From Blastomyces gilchristii SLH14081 (taxonomy: Eukaryota > Ascomycota > Eurotiomycetes > Onygenales > Ajellomycetaceae): a stretch of DNA of 64,000 nt. Position numbers and translations under genes: made by a program. The stretch lies in the NCBI RefSeq assembly GCF_000003855.2, contig NW_003101657.1, forward strand, positions 94,083 to 158,082, given 5' to 3'. Under the pieces are notes generated by a model. That model did not search any database and was not told the DNA's origin. It saw only the letters and a program-made list of their open reading frames with translations. This document shows, in pieces, positions 47,001 through 58,226 of this stretch (position 1 is the stretch's first letter; every line of letters begins with the position of its first letter).

Positions 47001-48329
47001 TCTGCAAGATTTTGAAGAGTTGTAAACAAAATCATAATTAGATAAGTTTTATCAGTGTCATCTTCATTATCTAGATTAATTAGCAAAGAATCTGAGAATC
47101 TGCTGTTAAGAATCTCAGTATAATAATAGAGAATAGTGTTATGAAGAAGATATTGATCAGAGTCTAGAGTCTTGAGTGAGTTATATTTATGAAAAGTAGT
47201 GTCTGCAGAGAAGTCAGTCTTCATATTATTTTAAAATTCTGTGTTAAGATTGATATAAGTATTAATATGAGAGCTTCAATCATAGTTGAAATCTAAGAAT
47301 CAATGATTAAGCTGTTCACAGTTTTAGATGTTAATAAGATCATTATTATCACACTGTGAGTTTTAATAGATAAGTAATACTTAAGAGAGATCAAGCTCTT
47401 CTTCATTATTCTGATTATCTTCAAACTCAGGTTCTGATTTCAGCATGTCTTCATCATAGACATTAACTGAGTGATTATAAGAAAGACAGTAATAATTAAA
47501 GATCTCTGTAAAAGAGAGTTAAGAGATGAGAAGATTAATAATCTTGAGATCTTCAATTTAATAAAAAGAGTGATGAAGAAGAAGTTTGATATAAGCATAG
47601 TTCTCTAAATCAGTTTTAAACTGATAAATAGAAAAGTAGATTAATACTCAGAGTTTTATACAGAGACATCTCTTAATTTAATAACTGTGAGAAAAGATTT
47701 GAAGAAATTTAAAAAATAAAAGATCTTCAAATTCAGTTGACTGCTGCTTATATTTTTTTAAAAAGAATAAATCATATTATAATTCATCAGATTCAAGAAT
47801 ATAGCTATGACAATGTTAAGATTCAGACTAATAATCAACTGTAATTGACTTACAAGAACTCATTTATAAAGAAAGATTTAAAAGAAGATGATAAATCTTC
47901 TGAGTAGATCAATTACACTCATTAATAAACTGATTCATAAGTTTAATAACTGTAGAGAGTAGTAAGTGACTTAAACTGACTCTTGAAATCACTTATTGAA
48001 TAATCTGATGATAGAATTCTATGTCTGTTTCAGCCTTGATAATGTACTTAGACAGATAATCAAGAACAACACAGCTGCTAGTGCAGAAGACAATGTCAGT
48101 ACTTACTAGCTAGCTAACTGTAATCAATCTGTTATAGTTATTGAGAATTGAGTCATTATAATGAGAGTGCAGCTGATAATATCTACTACTCAAAGATTTG
48201 AAAATAGCACAGTCAGTTCAGCATTCATGCAGGAAGTGAAATCAGTAATATAGATTGTCAGTGACTCAGTGTTTACAAATGCAGTACTTTTCACTACAGT
48301 GATGATATTGAACATGATTGAGTAGACTG
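44090..48329 (-). mobile_element. Helitron, hypermutated, cut at its 5' side by a Gypsy LTR
   Basis: Rolling-circle transposon relic on the minus strand. Its Rep-helicase frame (45746-48329) is described separately. The left limit is set by the composition change at about 44090; neither the CTRR terminus nor its hairpin could be fixed. 44090-45745 has no recognisable protein and may be the 3' non-coding part. The right limit is exact: coding similarity stops where the LTR begins at 48330, so the N-terminal part with the HUH motif is missing. Confidence 0.75.
45746..48329 (-). pseudogene. Helitron Rep-helicase (RepHel), 5'-truncated, many stops
   Basis: Read on the minus strand in one constant frame. 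The Rep part opens with LLNHVQYHHCSEKYC (just below 48329). It continues through LNNYNRLITV to the two-tyrosine motif YLSKYIIKAE (about 48030-48060), which fits the Helitron YxxKYxxK signature. The Pif1-type helicase follows: LLINLDNEDDTDKTYL (47045-47075) is a Walker A in which the Gly codons of GGTGKT have become Asp (GGT to GAT). The C-terminal motif is TVYKSQELSLDQTVLDIS (about 45920-45965), and the frame ends in TAA at 45746-45748. Stops lie at former Trp, Gln and Arg codons. Phase is unchanged over 2.58 kb, so no net indels have accumulated. The HUH motif is missing. Confidence 0.85.
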
Positions 48330-48661
48330 TGTAAGAGGCCTACGCCGAATAGATCGGTATGATATTGATAGATCTTATATAACAAAGAGAAAAATGTTAG
48401 AGAAGGAAAAGAAAGAGAAAGTGTGAGAATCAGTGATTAAAGTGAATATTTATACATGTATGTGATGATGTATGCAGTGAAGCTTCAGAGTAGAAGAATC
48501 TGTACACATTTGTAATGACTGAGAATCAGTGATCAAGAATGATCAAGAATCAGAGTATATATGTTTTAAAAATGTTGAATTGATGATTGAGAATGAAGTA
48601 GTTAAAATCTGTGAAGTGTAATAAAATAGTCTATATAATTGATCAGGTACAGCCTGCTACA
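48330..48661 (-). repeat. 3' LTR of the minus-strand Gypsy element
   Basis: Read on the minus strand it starts TGTAGCAGGC and ends GGCCTCTTACA, with TG/CA termini, 332 bp. It begins one base after the pol stop codon (TAA, 48662-48664), and the preceding purine run (AAAGAGAGAGA, about 48666-48677) fits a polypurine tract. The last 20 bases keep CpG sites (ACGCCG, ATCGG) while the rest is CpG-free. No second LTR copy was found in the window. Confidence 0.65.
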
Positions 48662-51600
48662 TTAGTCTCTCTCTTTCAGAAGCAGTTCTCATCAGTCAAG
48701 AACTGCTGTTTCAGATAACACAGAACTTGAAGTTCAGGTCAGTTGATTATAGCTGACTTATTTCATGAGATATTATCAGCTACAGCTGTGAGATCTCTCA
48801 TTGAGAATATTCTCAATCTCTCACTTAAGCTTATTATCTTCTTCTATGATGCCTGGCAGCTGTCAGTCAGAAGTCAGTTGAGAAGAGAATGAGTCAGTGA
48901 CAGCACAGTGAAGCAAGCTTGTATAAAAGATATTATAAATCTCTAATGATGTGTTAAGATAGTAGTTATAACTATCTAGAACTTCTATCACTTTATATCT
49001 GATATAACAGTAATCTAGTGTATAAGATGAACATGTGATTTATATATTCTTAAGATTTAACTATATCAGATCTTCTATCTTATATTATTTAGTGAGATCT
49101 CAGTGAACATTGATTTAATCTTCTTAATTCTGTTTAACACTTGTCATGAAGACTTCTACTCAATCACAGATATTTCAGAGTTTTATTACTATATTATTAA
49201 TAATTTGAATTGAACTGTGAGAGTTCAATATGAACTGTGTGATCTCTAGAAGATCTAACATCTTCATATAATAACTATGTATAAGAAAGAACAGGCTTAT
49301 ATCTGTTGAAATAGTATCTTAATCATTGATAGTAATCTCTGTATATAGAAGAAGATTATGTCAGTTATCTTATAAATAATTACAGAACTTATAAAGATAA
49401 TTCTTTACAGTCTAAATTATCTGTTCTGATATATTATCAGTCTCAGAGTGATAGACAGTTAACAGATAATATATAATCTTGAGAACTTGACAGATTCTTG
49501 TTTAGAGAGTACTTATAAATTAACAGCTCTGATCTGATACTATAGATCTCAGTAACTCATATATCTGATAGAATGAACTCTGTAAGAAGACTTCAGTGAC
49601 TTATTTAATATTCATTTTATTACAAGATTTCAATATTATATCTTTACTTAGTCAGTTAATGATGATCAGAATGTTTCTATAATTCTTACTCTTAGATAGA
49701 TTAATAGCAAAGTCAATTACTATATCTTATCAGATTCTATCAGAGATATTAAGTGATTTCAGTAGATCTTTTCTATAATTCTTTCATAAAATAATGAAAG
49801 AACAGTAGTTACAGTTTCAGATAAAGTGTCTGATGCTGTTTAATATCTCAGATTAATAGAACTCTCAAGAGATCATTCTATACAGTTATTCACAGCCTGA
49901 ATAATTAGTTATATATAAATCATACATCTCTTGCATTATTCAGGTGTATAAGGGTTTGAAGTGAGAGACTCAGTATTGTTTACAGAATTGTAGAGTGTTA
50001 TTATTATTAATTAAATATTCTGAGATATCAGTTCTTACATGTAGTTCTGAGAGAAATCAAGATGCTTCTTGTTATACTACTTCAGTGAGTATTTGAAGAA
50101 GTTTATCAGTTTAAGCTGCTGTATACTATAGCTTATCTAATATAGATTCAGAAGAAGTTGAGATATCAGTGACAGTTCTAATTAAAGAAGTATGTATAGT
50201 TCTAATTGAAGAAGCATGTATAGTGTCATGAGCTGTTTTATCTTGATTAACTAGTATCTTCAGATTCAAGAGCTGATACTCTTGATTCATTCACTGAGTA
50301 TCTGTTATATCAGATAGCATATCTTACTCTCATTGTGAGAGAGTATCTGTCATTGAGTTCTGACTGTCAGAATGATAGTGTATTGCAAAATAAAAGCAGC
50401 TTAAGAACTCAGATCATTGCATCTGTTATTCAGTGAGTTTATAGATAGTTATAAAGTATTTGAGATTCTTATGATCTGTGATTATCTTAAATTCAGAGAC
50501 ACTTTAAAGTTCAGAGTCTCATTCTTCTAAACAGTGTATAATTGTAAGAAGTTTCTTATCATAGATCTCATAATTACATTTAACAGAACTCAGTTTCTTA
50601 GATATGAAGGTATATGATTATAGAATATCTTTATTATCATATTATAATATCACTTCTTCTGTCATATAGTCAGAGAAATCAGCTTTAATAACTGTCTCAT
50701 GATCAGAATTGAATATTATTAGCAGAGAGGTATTAATGAACATCTTCTTCATCTGTGTAAATACAGCTTCAGTATCTGCTAATTATTGAAATACTGAGTT
50801 CTTCTTAATGAGTTCTGTAAATGATCTCATGATATCTGAGAAGTTTCATATAAATCACTGATAGAAGTTAGCAAATTCAATGAAGCTTTATATATCTTTC
50901 ACAGTATATAAAGCTTCTCATTTGAGAATGATAGAGATCTTCTCAGAATTCATTCAAATTCTCTTACCAGCTTCTATGATAAAACCTAAGTATTTAGTAC
51001 TCTTAACTTTGAAATCACACTTGTTAATATCAATTGATAGTTCTGCTTCTTATAGTTATTATAATACTCTTCACACATACTCTTGATACTCTTTTCTGAA
51101 TTCATCAGTGAAGATGAGAATATCATCTAGATAAGCAGATACAAACTTATCAAGAAAATCTCAGAGTGCTCAGTTGATATACTTCTGAAATATACTGAGA
51201 ATATTAGTCAGTTCAAAGAGTGTGACTATTTATTCAAAGAGATTATAATATATTCAGAATGCTGTAAGTTATTTATCTTCTTCAGTGATACAAATCTTAT
51301 AAAATGTAATAATGATATCTAACTTTATAAATCATTGAGCTCATCTGATATATGCTAGAGTTTCATTGATAAGAGATAAGAAATAATAATCTTTCTTTAT
51401 CAATCTGTTCAGATCTCAGTAGTTCACACAGAATCAGAGTTCTTCATCTGACTTCTTTATAAAGAGAATAGAAGCTGCAGTGAAAGAGTTGCTAATATAT
51501 ATAAATTTCTTATTCAACAGATCATTGAGTGTCTTCTGAAGAAGAAGAAGTTCATCTTGAGATATATTATAAAGAGAGTCTCACAGTGACTCAGAGTTCT

Positions 51601-51837
51601 TATTATTCTTCTTTTCTAACTTGATACTGTGATTCACTTCTGAATCTTGTAAAGAAGATATATTTATAATATTATCTTATCAGAAGATATCTAGATATTC
51701 ATGATATTATTAAGAGAGTTTTATGCAAGAATCTGTTATTATAGTATAGAATAACTTTTCTAAGGTCTTTTTAATATTGATCAGACTGATGAAATAGATT
51801 GATATATAATTCTGCTATCAGTGAACTTGTCAGTGAC
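48662..51837 (-). pseudogene. Gypsy/chromovirus pol, 5'-truncated, many stops
   Basis: LTR-retrotransposon polyprotein on the minus strand in constant phase. The order from high to low coordinate is a pre-RT linker (YHEYLDIF at about 51690) and reverse transcriptase, with ISQDELLLLQKTLNDLL, FIKKSDEEL and the catalytic SAYLDDILIFTD at 51105-51140, where the Asp pair is intact. The RNase H end carries a YRPGSQN-like linker (YHSDSQNSMTDTLSQ at about 50330-50380). Integrase follows, and then a chromodomain at 48690-48820 (ENILNERS, YLMK-stop-VSYNQLT), in which stop codons sit at Trp positions. The chromodomain ends at the TAA before the LTR. Gag, protease and the 5' LTR are absent; the sequence stops at 51838. 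Confidence 0.85.
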
Positions 51838-52150
51838 TGTAAGAAATCCCGCTCCTCGCGGATTCTTTACCTCTATTCCTATCTCTCGCGTAATCAATAG
51901 GGTTAGCAGCTCTTGACTACACACAACTATATAGACTGGAGTTCGCGAATACTATTCACAACTCAGCTTAAATGCTATTATATATTTAACTTCTACATTT
52001 TATCTTTCTACTGTGAATACTTCTAGTAGTTAACAGTATGTATCATATCAAGCTGTAAACACCTGAATAATCATCTATAAGCACTTATTCTTATATTTCA
52101 AGCTCAGTCAGTCAGTAACTGTCTATTATAACTGAAAGAACTAGAAACTT
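51838..52150 (+). repeat. Candidate 5' LTR of the plus-strand Gypsy element
   Basis: Starts TGTAAGAAATCCCGC at the exact point where the minus-strand pol ends, and lies just upstream of the gag frame. The first 150 bp contain CpG sites (CCGC, CTCGCGG, CTCGCG, TTCGCG) and a near-perfect inverted repeat (AATCCCGC/GCGGATT); the flanks contain none. No matching 3' copy was found near 57 kb, so the LTR reading is tentative and the right end is approximate. Confidence 0.35.
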
Positions 52151-52166
52151 ATATACTTCAATCTCT

Positions 52167-55100
52167 ATGAACTCTACTGCAGACACTCAGAAGCAGTCAT
52201 CTAAATCATGAATAACTCTTATGAAAGAAGTCTTAAAGAACTTATCAATTACTTATAGAACATTATTCTCTACATCTGTGACAGAGAAACTCTCTGAACT
52301 TATGAATAAATCAATCTCAGTGAAGAATATTCTTGAGCATCTCTTACAGAATTAAGCTATTTTTCTATAAGAAATGCTTACTATCTGTAAACACTCTTAA
52401 ACTGAGTCTCTAGACATAATCTTCAGAAATATTTACAAACTGAAAAGAAACTTTCTTAAGCTGTGATCACTTAAGATTACTTATTGAATTACAATCTATA
52501 AAAGCTTTTATAAGTTTGTATTTGAAATTGACTTACAAGTCTGACTGTGTGATATAAAAGATGAAGAAACTGTTATCTATATAATAACAGATCTCTACTA
52601 CACTGAAGTCAAGAACTGACTGAATTATCTAGAGAATGATTATAAGAGATTCTGCTGATCTGTTCTTAAGATCTATTTAAAGAATAAGTTAAGAGACTTT
52701 ATAAGCTGAACAGAGAACATCTGAGCTATAATCATCAATATTAGAAAAAGAGATAAGAAATCTGATAAAGACTACTCACAGTACTTTATAAAATTATGAT
52801 GTGAATTAAGATCTGTGAAAACAGAGCTCTAGAATAAGACCTGAATAATGATATTTATAAAGAGACTGAATAAAAATATGCAGAATAAGCTCATTGAGTA
52901 AGACTCTAAGTTCTTAACTCTGAAGAAACTGATAACTCTTATTCACTGCTTATAAATCACTGTGAGAGTCATAGATCTGTAAAGAGTGAACTATTAATCA
53001 GCTCTATAAGAGTCAGAATAACAGAGAACAGATTTATCAGAAAAAGATAATAAGATATAGAGAGATTTGTATCTGACTGCTGAGCAGAAAGAGAGAGCTT
53101 TATAAGCTCTTATAAACAGAGTATATAATAGAGAGATTAAGAAAAAGAGACTCTGCTTTATCTGTTCTAAATCAGAACATCTCTATGTAAACTATCTAGA
53201 TAAATTAAAATAGAAATTTAGAGAGTTATGAACAGAGTCAGTAACAGTCTTCTTAAGAGTTTTGAAGCTGATATCTGAATCTGTTACTTCTCTGATAAAA
53301 ATACTTGTTTATAAGAAGAGACTGTGCTGCAGTGCTACTGTCTCATAAGTATAAAAAGTATTAATAAACTCAGAATCTCAGGTCACTGTAGTGTTTCTAA
53401 AGCTTATGAAGTAAATAAGCTGAATAATGAAAACTGAGAATCTGCTCTTATAATAAGCAGAGTGTAAGAACTCAGATCTGAGAGCTGAGAGACTTATAAG
53501 AGTTATCTTTGAATTGCAAGATCTCTTCAGAATCTGAAGAAGATTTATAGAAACTGTGATTATCACAGACATTATAGATGATATATACTTAAGACTTATA
53601 TAACTTCAAAGACATAATTCATACATAGCTGTTTATAAGTCAGGTTTATACTTTCAATCAGTGTTAACAGACTCACTTATAAAGATAGAATCAGTTAATA
53701 CTGTGAAGTTAATTAGAGAAGACAAGCTCATCTATATAATAACTTTATAAATGTCTGAGAACTTCACAGTCATGAAAACTGAGCTTCAGATATCAGAGAA
53801 ATACTGAGATCTCATAGAGATATTCAGCTCAGCAAAGACAGTTGAGCTTTCTTCTTACTGTGAGAAGAATCTGATAATAGATTTAATAGAAGAATAGAAA
53901 CTCTTCTGAGAATCAATCTATAAGCTCTCTTATTATGAGACAGAGATCTTACAGATCTATATAAAGAAGAATCTGAAGAATAACTTTATCTGATTTTCAC
54001 AGATCTCTGTGAAAGTCTCTGTAATATTTGTAAAGAAGAAGAATGAAGATCTCAGATTATATATAGACTACTGTAATCTGAACTTCAAGATAATAAAGAG
54101 TTACTATTCTCTATCTCTGATTGAGAATGTAATCAACTGTCTTATAAAAGCTGTTATATTCATACAACTGAATGTGATCAATGTATATATATAGCTGTGA
54201 ATATAGTCTGAGAATGAATAAAAGACTGTCTTTAGAACTGTACTGAAATTATTTGAATATTTAGTAATGTCTTTTAATCTGACTAATGTCTCTGCAGCAT
54301 TTCAGTCTTTCATTAATAAAACACTTTACACATATCTGAATGTCTTCATGATAATATATCTGAATGATGTGATAATATACTCTGTGAAGAAGAAAGAACA
54401 CACTGAGTATGTATGAAGTATATTAAAGATCTTAGATGAGACAGAACTGTATATTAAGCTTGTAAAGTGTAACTTCAGTATCTATCAGATTAATTTCCTA
54501 GAATATGTAATTATTACAGATAATATTCAGATAAAATCTTCACAGATTGAGACTATTCTATTATAACTGAAGTTAACTAATATTTATAAGATTCAGATCT
54601 TTCTGAGCTTTGTGAATTTCTATAGATGATTTATCTTTGTATTTATAAGAATCTTCTTAACTCTTACAGACATGCTGAAGAGTGAAAATAAGAAGAAGTC
54701 ATTCTATAAATAGAGAATGAAAAGATTATTGAGAAGAGAGAGCTGTAAGAACTTTCTTATCTCAGAAGCTCATAGAGTCTTTATAAGATTAAAACAGATA
54801 TTTATGAATACAGTAATACTATTTCACTTTGATTTCTTACTCTTAATCAGATTGAAAACAGATATCTTCTTCTTTATAATTTCAGAAATAGTCTTATAAC
54901 TACAGTCAAATGAGAACTGAGTTTCAGTGATCTTTTTCTTATAAAAGATACAATCTGTGAAGATTAACTATAACATTTATAATCAGAAGCTTCTCATAAT
55001 AGTAAAATTCTTCTATCACTGATATCACTACTTTAAGAGTCTTATGACAGTGATTATTATTAGAACTGATTATAACAGCTTATAATAGTTTACTTTAATT

Positions 55101-56990
55101 AAGAAACTCTTATAATGACAGATTTACTGAGCTCAGAGACTGAGTGAGTTCTGATTCAAGATAGAATATATCAAGAGAACTAAGAACTCAGTGAATGAAT
55201 TCTCTTACAGACTAGACTATGTTAAGAAGACTAGAGTGACAGACATAGAGAAGCTAGAGAAGATAGAAAAGCTTTATAAAATGCTCAGACTGAGTGTTGT
55301 AAAGAGATTAACTGAAGAGTCTCTCAATCTCTTATAAGAGAAGAGAAAGAAGAAAGAGAAGAAGTCTATACAACTACTCTCTATAACACTGAGAGTTAAT
55401 ACTCTGAGAATCTCTGTGAGAATTCTTGAAGAGAGTATCTATAATCTGAAGAATTTGTAGACTTTAAGAAGTACTGTGAAAGATCTGATGTAAGAAGAAA
55501 CAGAGTATAAGTCTTTGTAAGATCTTCTATTCAGATTATCTGAACTGTAACTGAAGAATGAATATACTCAGTATATTCAGAAACTGCTTACAGCAGGAAT
55601 CAATTCTGCAGAAACAAAGAGTTGAAGAGACTTAAATAATCTCTTATAAAGAGAGAGCTGAATTTATATGCCTGTGAATAAGTTTCTATGTATAGAACTT
55701 ATTAAAAGGCATCATAACTCTTCTCTAGTAAGTCATTTTACAGATACTAGAACTCATAAGTTGTTTATAAGAAAATACTTCTGACTGAAGATATGAGAAC
55801 TTGTGAAGAAGATAGTGAATTCTTATACTATTTATCAGAATTCATAGATAGTGTGATTCAGACTATATAAAGAACTTACTCCTCTATTTATTTCATGAAA
55901 ATCTTGAAAACAGCTAGAAATGAATATTCTTGTGAGTCTCTCTGAAAGTAAGAACATATATAATGTCTGCTTTGACAGTATACTGATGATAGTGAATTAC
56001 TTTATTAAGATAACATACTTTATACTCATCTGTAAGAACTTGAAGTCAAAGAATTTAACTCATATCTTTATCTGTGATATGATCTGATTGCATGAGTTGT
56101 CTGTGAATATTATTTCAGACAGAGAATTAATCTTTACAGAGAAGTTCTAATCTGATCTGATAACTATACTGAAGATCTTGTAAGATCTAAGTATGACTTT
56201 TTATTAACAGATAGATGATCAGACAGAATGTCTGATGAGTATATTAAAATAGTATCTGTAGTACTTTGTTAATTACAATCAGAATAACTGAGTATATTGA
56301 TTATTACTTATGAAGTTCATGTATAATAACTTAAAACATATCAGTACAGATAAAACCCTCTTTGAGATACTCACTGAGACTTATTCACAGATAATCTTGA
56401 TAAATCTGTGAGAGTATACTATAGAGTGTGATGATATCTGTGAATGAGCTGAGAGAATTCAGAATATCTAAGAGAAAGTCTGTAAATTCTTGAGAAAGAC
56501 TCAAGAGTATCAGAAGAGATACTATGACTTCAAGTATATTATAAAGAGTTTTAAGAAAGATGATAGAGTCTGACTGAGTCTAGAAAATATCATTATATGA
56601 AGATCTAGTAAGAAGCTGAATCTCTTACAGACAGAGTCTTATAAGATTATGAAGAAAGTTAGCTTATAGTTCTACAGATTGAAACTATTATCTGAGTTAT
56701 AGATATATAATGTTTTTCATGTCTCTTTACTCTGTGAATATAAGAAATTCTTAGAAGAGAATTCTGTGACTCATCATTCTATTTATAAGATACTAGAGAG
56801 TGAAAGAGAATATCAGATTAAAGAGATTATTAACTCAGAGAAGTGAGATCATGAGCTCTGATTTAAGATTCAGTGATAAGAATATTCTGATAAGATGAAT
56901 GAGTTCACTTAAGAATCATCTGAGCAGATAAGATATCTGCAGAAGCTGAGACATGACTTTCATACTATGAATTCTGATAAGTCAGAATGA
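52167..56990 (+). pseudogene. Gypsy/chromovirus gag-pol, full-length frame with many stops
   Basis: One frame of about 1608 codons from ATG 52167 to TGA 56988-56990, with stops but no net frame change. Gag ends in a zinc knuckle at 53154-53195 (CFIC, four residues, H, four residues, then Tyr where the last Cys belongs, a TGT to TAT change). Protease is not clear. Reverse transcriptase has VSVIFVKKKNEDLRLYIDYCNLN (about 54009-54080) and YLNDVIIYS (about 54355-54385), the first catalytic Asp having become Asn. Then come RNase H and integrase (55650-56550). A C-terminal chromodomain-like block (from about 56800, IKEIINSEK to IRYLQKLRHDFHT) completes a chromovirus order. It differs in sequence from the minus-strand element, so it is another family. 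Confidence 0.85.
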
Positions 56991-57562
56991 TACAGTCTTC
57001 ACTAAGAATCTGATTATAATAAAGACATTAATACTGTCATTTGCAAACTCTAGTCTACAAGATGATAGATTTCTACTGAGATGAACAGTTCACAGTGTAT
57101 ATAAAGAGAAGAAGAAATCATGCTCTCATTAAAGCTAAAAAATAAGAAAATAAAAACAGAACTGTGAACATAACTTAGAGATTAATAAAGAAAAAACAAA
57201 GAAAACTCACACTTACATTCTCAACACTTATAACACTCAATCTTCTCACAACTATTAATTTTCTTCTTTAAAGAAGCAGAAAGTATTATATCTGTGATAC
57301 AGACAATTATTACATTTGACATAAAGACTGTTAGAAATGTACAGACTTCAGAGAAATCAGACATCAAAGCACATGCAGTTACAGCAGAGCCTTGAGAGCT
57401 GACTGTCTATATGTGTGATCAGATATCTCTTATGAAGCTGTGTCTGCTTTCTCAGTTGTATTGAAGTATTCAGCCTGAAAATAATTGAGATGCAGAGAGA
57501 GAGTTTATCTGCTCAGATCAACTTCTGTTATGAATTCATGACATTTGCATTATCTTGATTAC
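56991..57562. other. AT-rich DNA after the plus-strand Gypsy element
   Basis: About 570 bp of CpG-free DNA. A purine run (AAAGAGAAGAAGAAA, about 57103-57117) could be a polypurine tract, but no LTR start follows it. Nothing else is recognised. Confidence 0.4.
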
Positions 57563-58072
57563 TCAGATTTTACAGGTACCTGAGAACTCATCTCTCATGA
57601 CATTCAACCGCTCCACCACGAACTCGCTCGATTTTTCGAATAAGAACCCGCCGATAGATCCATCGAAAAGCCCTCGATCATACGAGCATTTTGACCCCAT
57701 CGCCGACCGCATACCCTGTGTGGTGGTGGAGTTATCCAGCCAAACGTGAACCAGACGTTCGAAACTCCTGTGTGGGATTATCCCCCATTCTCCCCTACCA
57801 CACCACAACCCCGGGCCAAATTGCCATGCAAATTGTAAGGTGAAGAGACCTAGCCATATGCACCAATCTTCTCGATTTTGGAAGATCCCCGATCTGTAGT
57901 TGTGGAGATATCTGAGGAGCGACCTCCGCGAAAACCCTGTCCATCTTTGATGTTCCAAAACACCAACGCCAAGTCCCACCCTCGTACCGCCCTTCCTAAT
58001 CTGGCCCATCCCCGGCAGAAAAATACAAAAAGATACCTCAGCGATAATATCAAGCACATAATCAACGGCCAC
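57563..58072 (-). other. Normal-composition island with a 169-codon open frame
   Basis: Between 57605 and 58230 the DNA again has CpG sites and balanced composition, although hypermutated elements lie on both sides. On the minus strand 169 codons are open, from VAVDYVLDIIAEVSFCIFLPG (58072, first codon GTG) to EFSGTCKI (57563). Shorter frames on the same strand (57850-58065) and on the plus strand (57878-58078) are also open, so coding strand and frame are unresolved. A CAG just before 58072 could be a splice acceptor. No domain is recognised. The right part recurs at 58098-58226. Confidence 0.4.
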
Positions 58073-58074
58073 TT
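57955..58074 (+). repeat. 120-bp imperfect direct repeat, copy 1
   Basis: Begins near CAAAACACCAACGCCAAG, shares CTGGCCCATCCCCGGCAG and AAAAAGATACCTCAGC with 58098-58226, and differs mainly by transitions. It lies inside the open frame of the island. Confidence 0.75.
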
Positions 58075-58097
58075 CTGAAGTGCAACCTCCGCGGTCT

Positions 58098-58226
58098 GTC
58101 TTCAGTGTATCTAGACATCAACGCCAAGTCTCACCCTCGTACCACCCCTCTCAATCTGGCCCATCCCCGGCAGAAAAGTACAAAAAGATACCTCAGCAAC
58201 TGTATTTGATACATAATCGGCAGACA
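58098..58226 (+). repeat. 120-bp imperfect direct repeat, copy 2
   Basis: Second, more diverged copy, shortly before composition returns to CpG-free. It carries stops in frames that are open in copy 1. Confidence 0.75.

Noticed and set aside
48330..51990. Matching LTR pair formed by 48330-48661 and 51838 onward
   Set aside because: Both show TGTAAGA on the plus strand, but the following sequences differ entirely, so they are not copies of one LTR.
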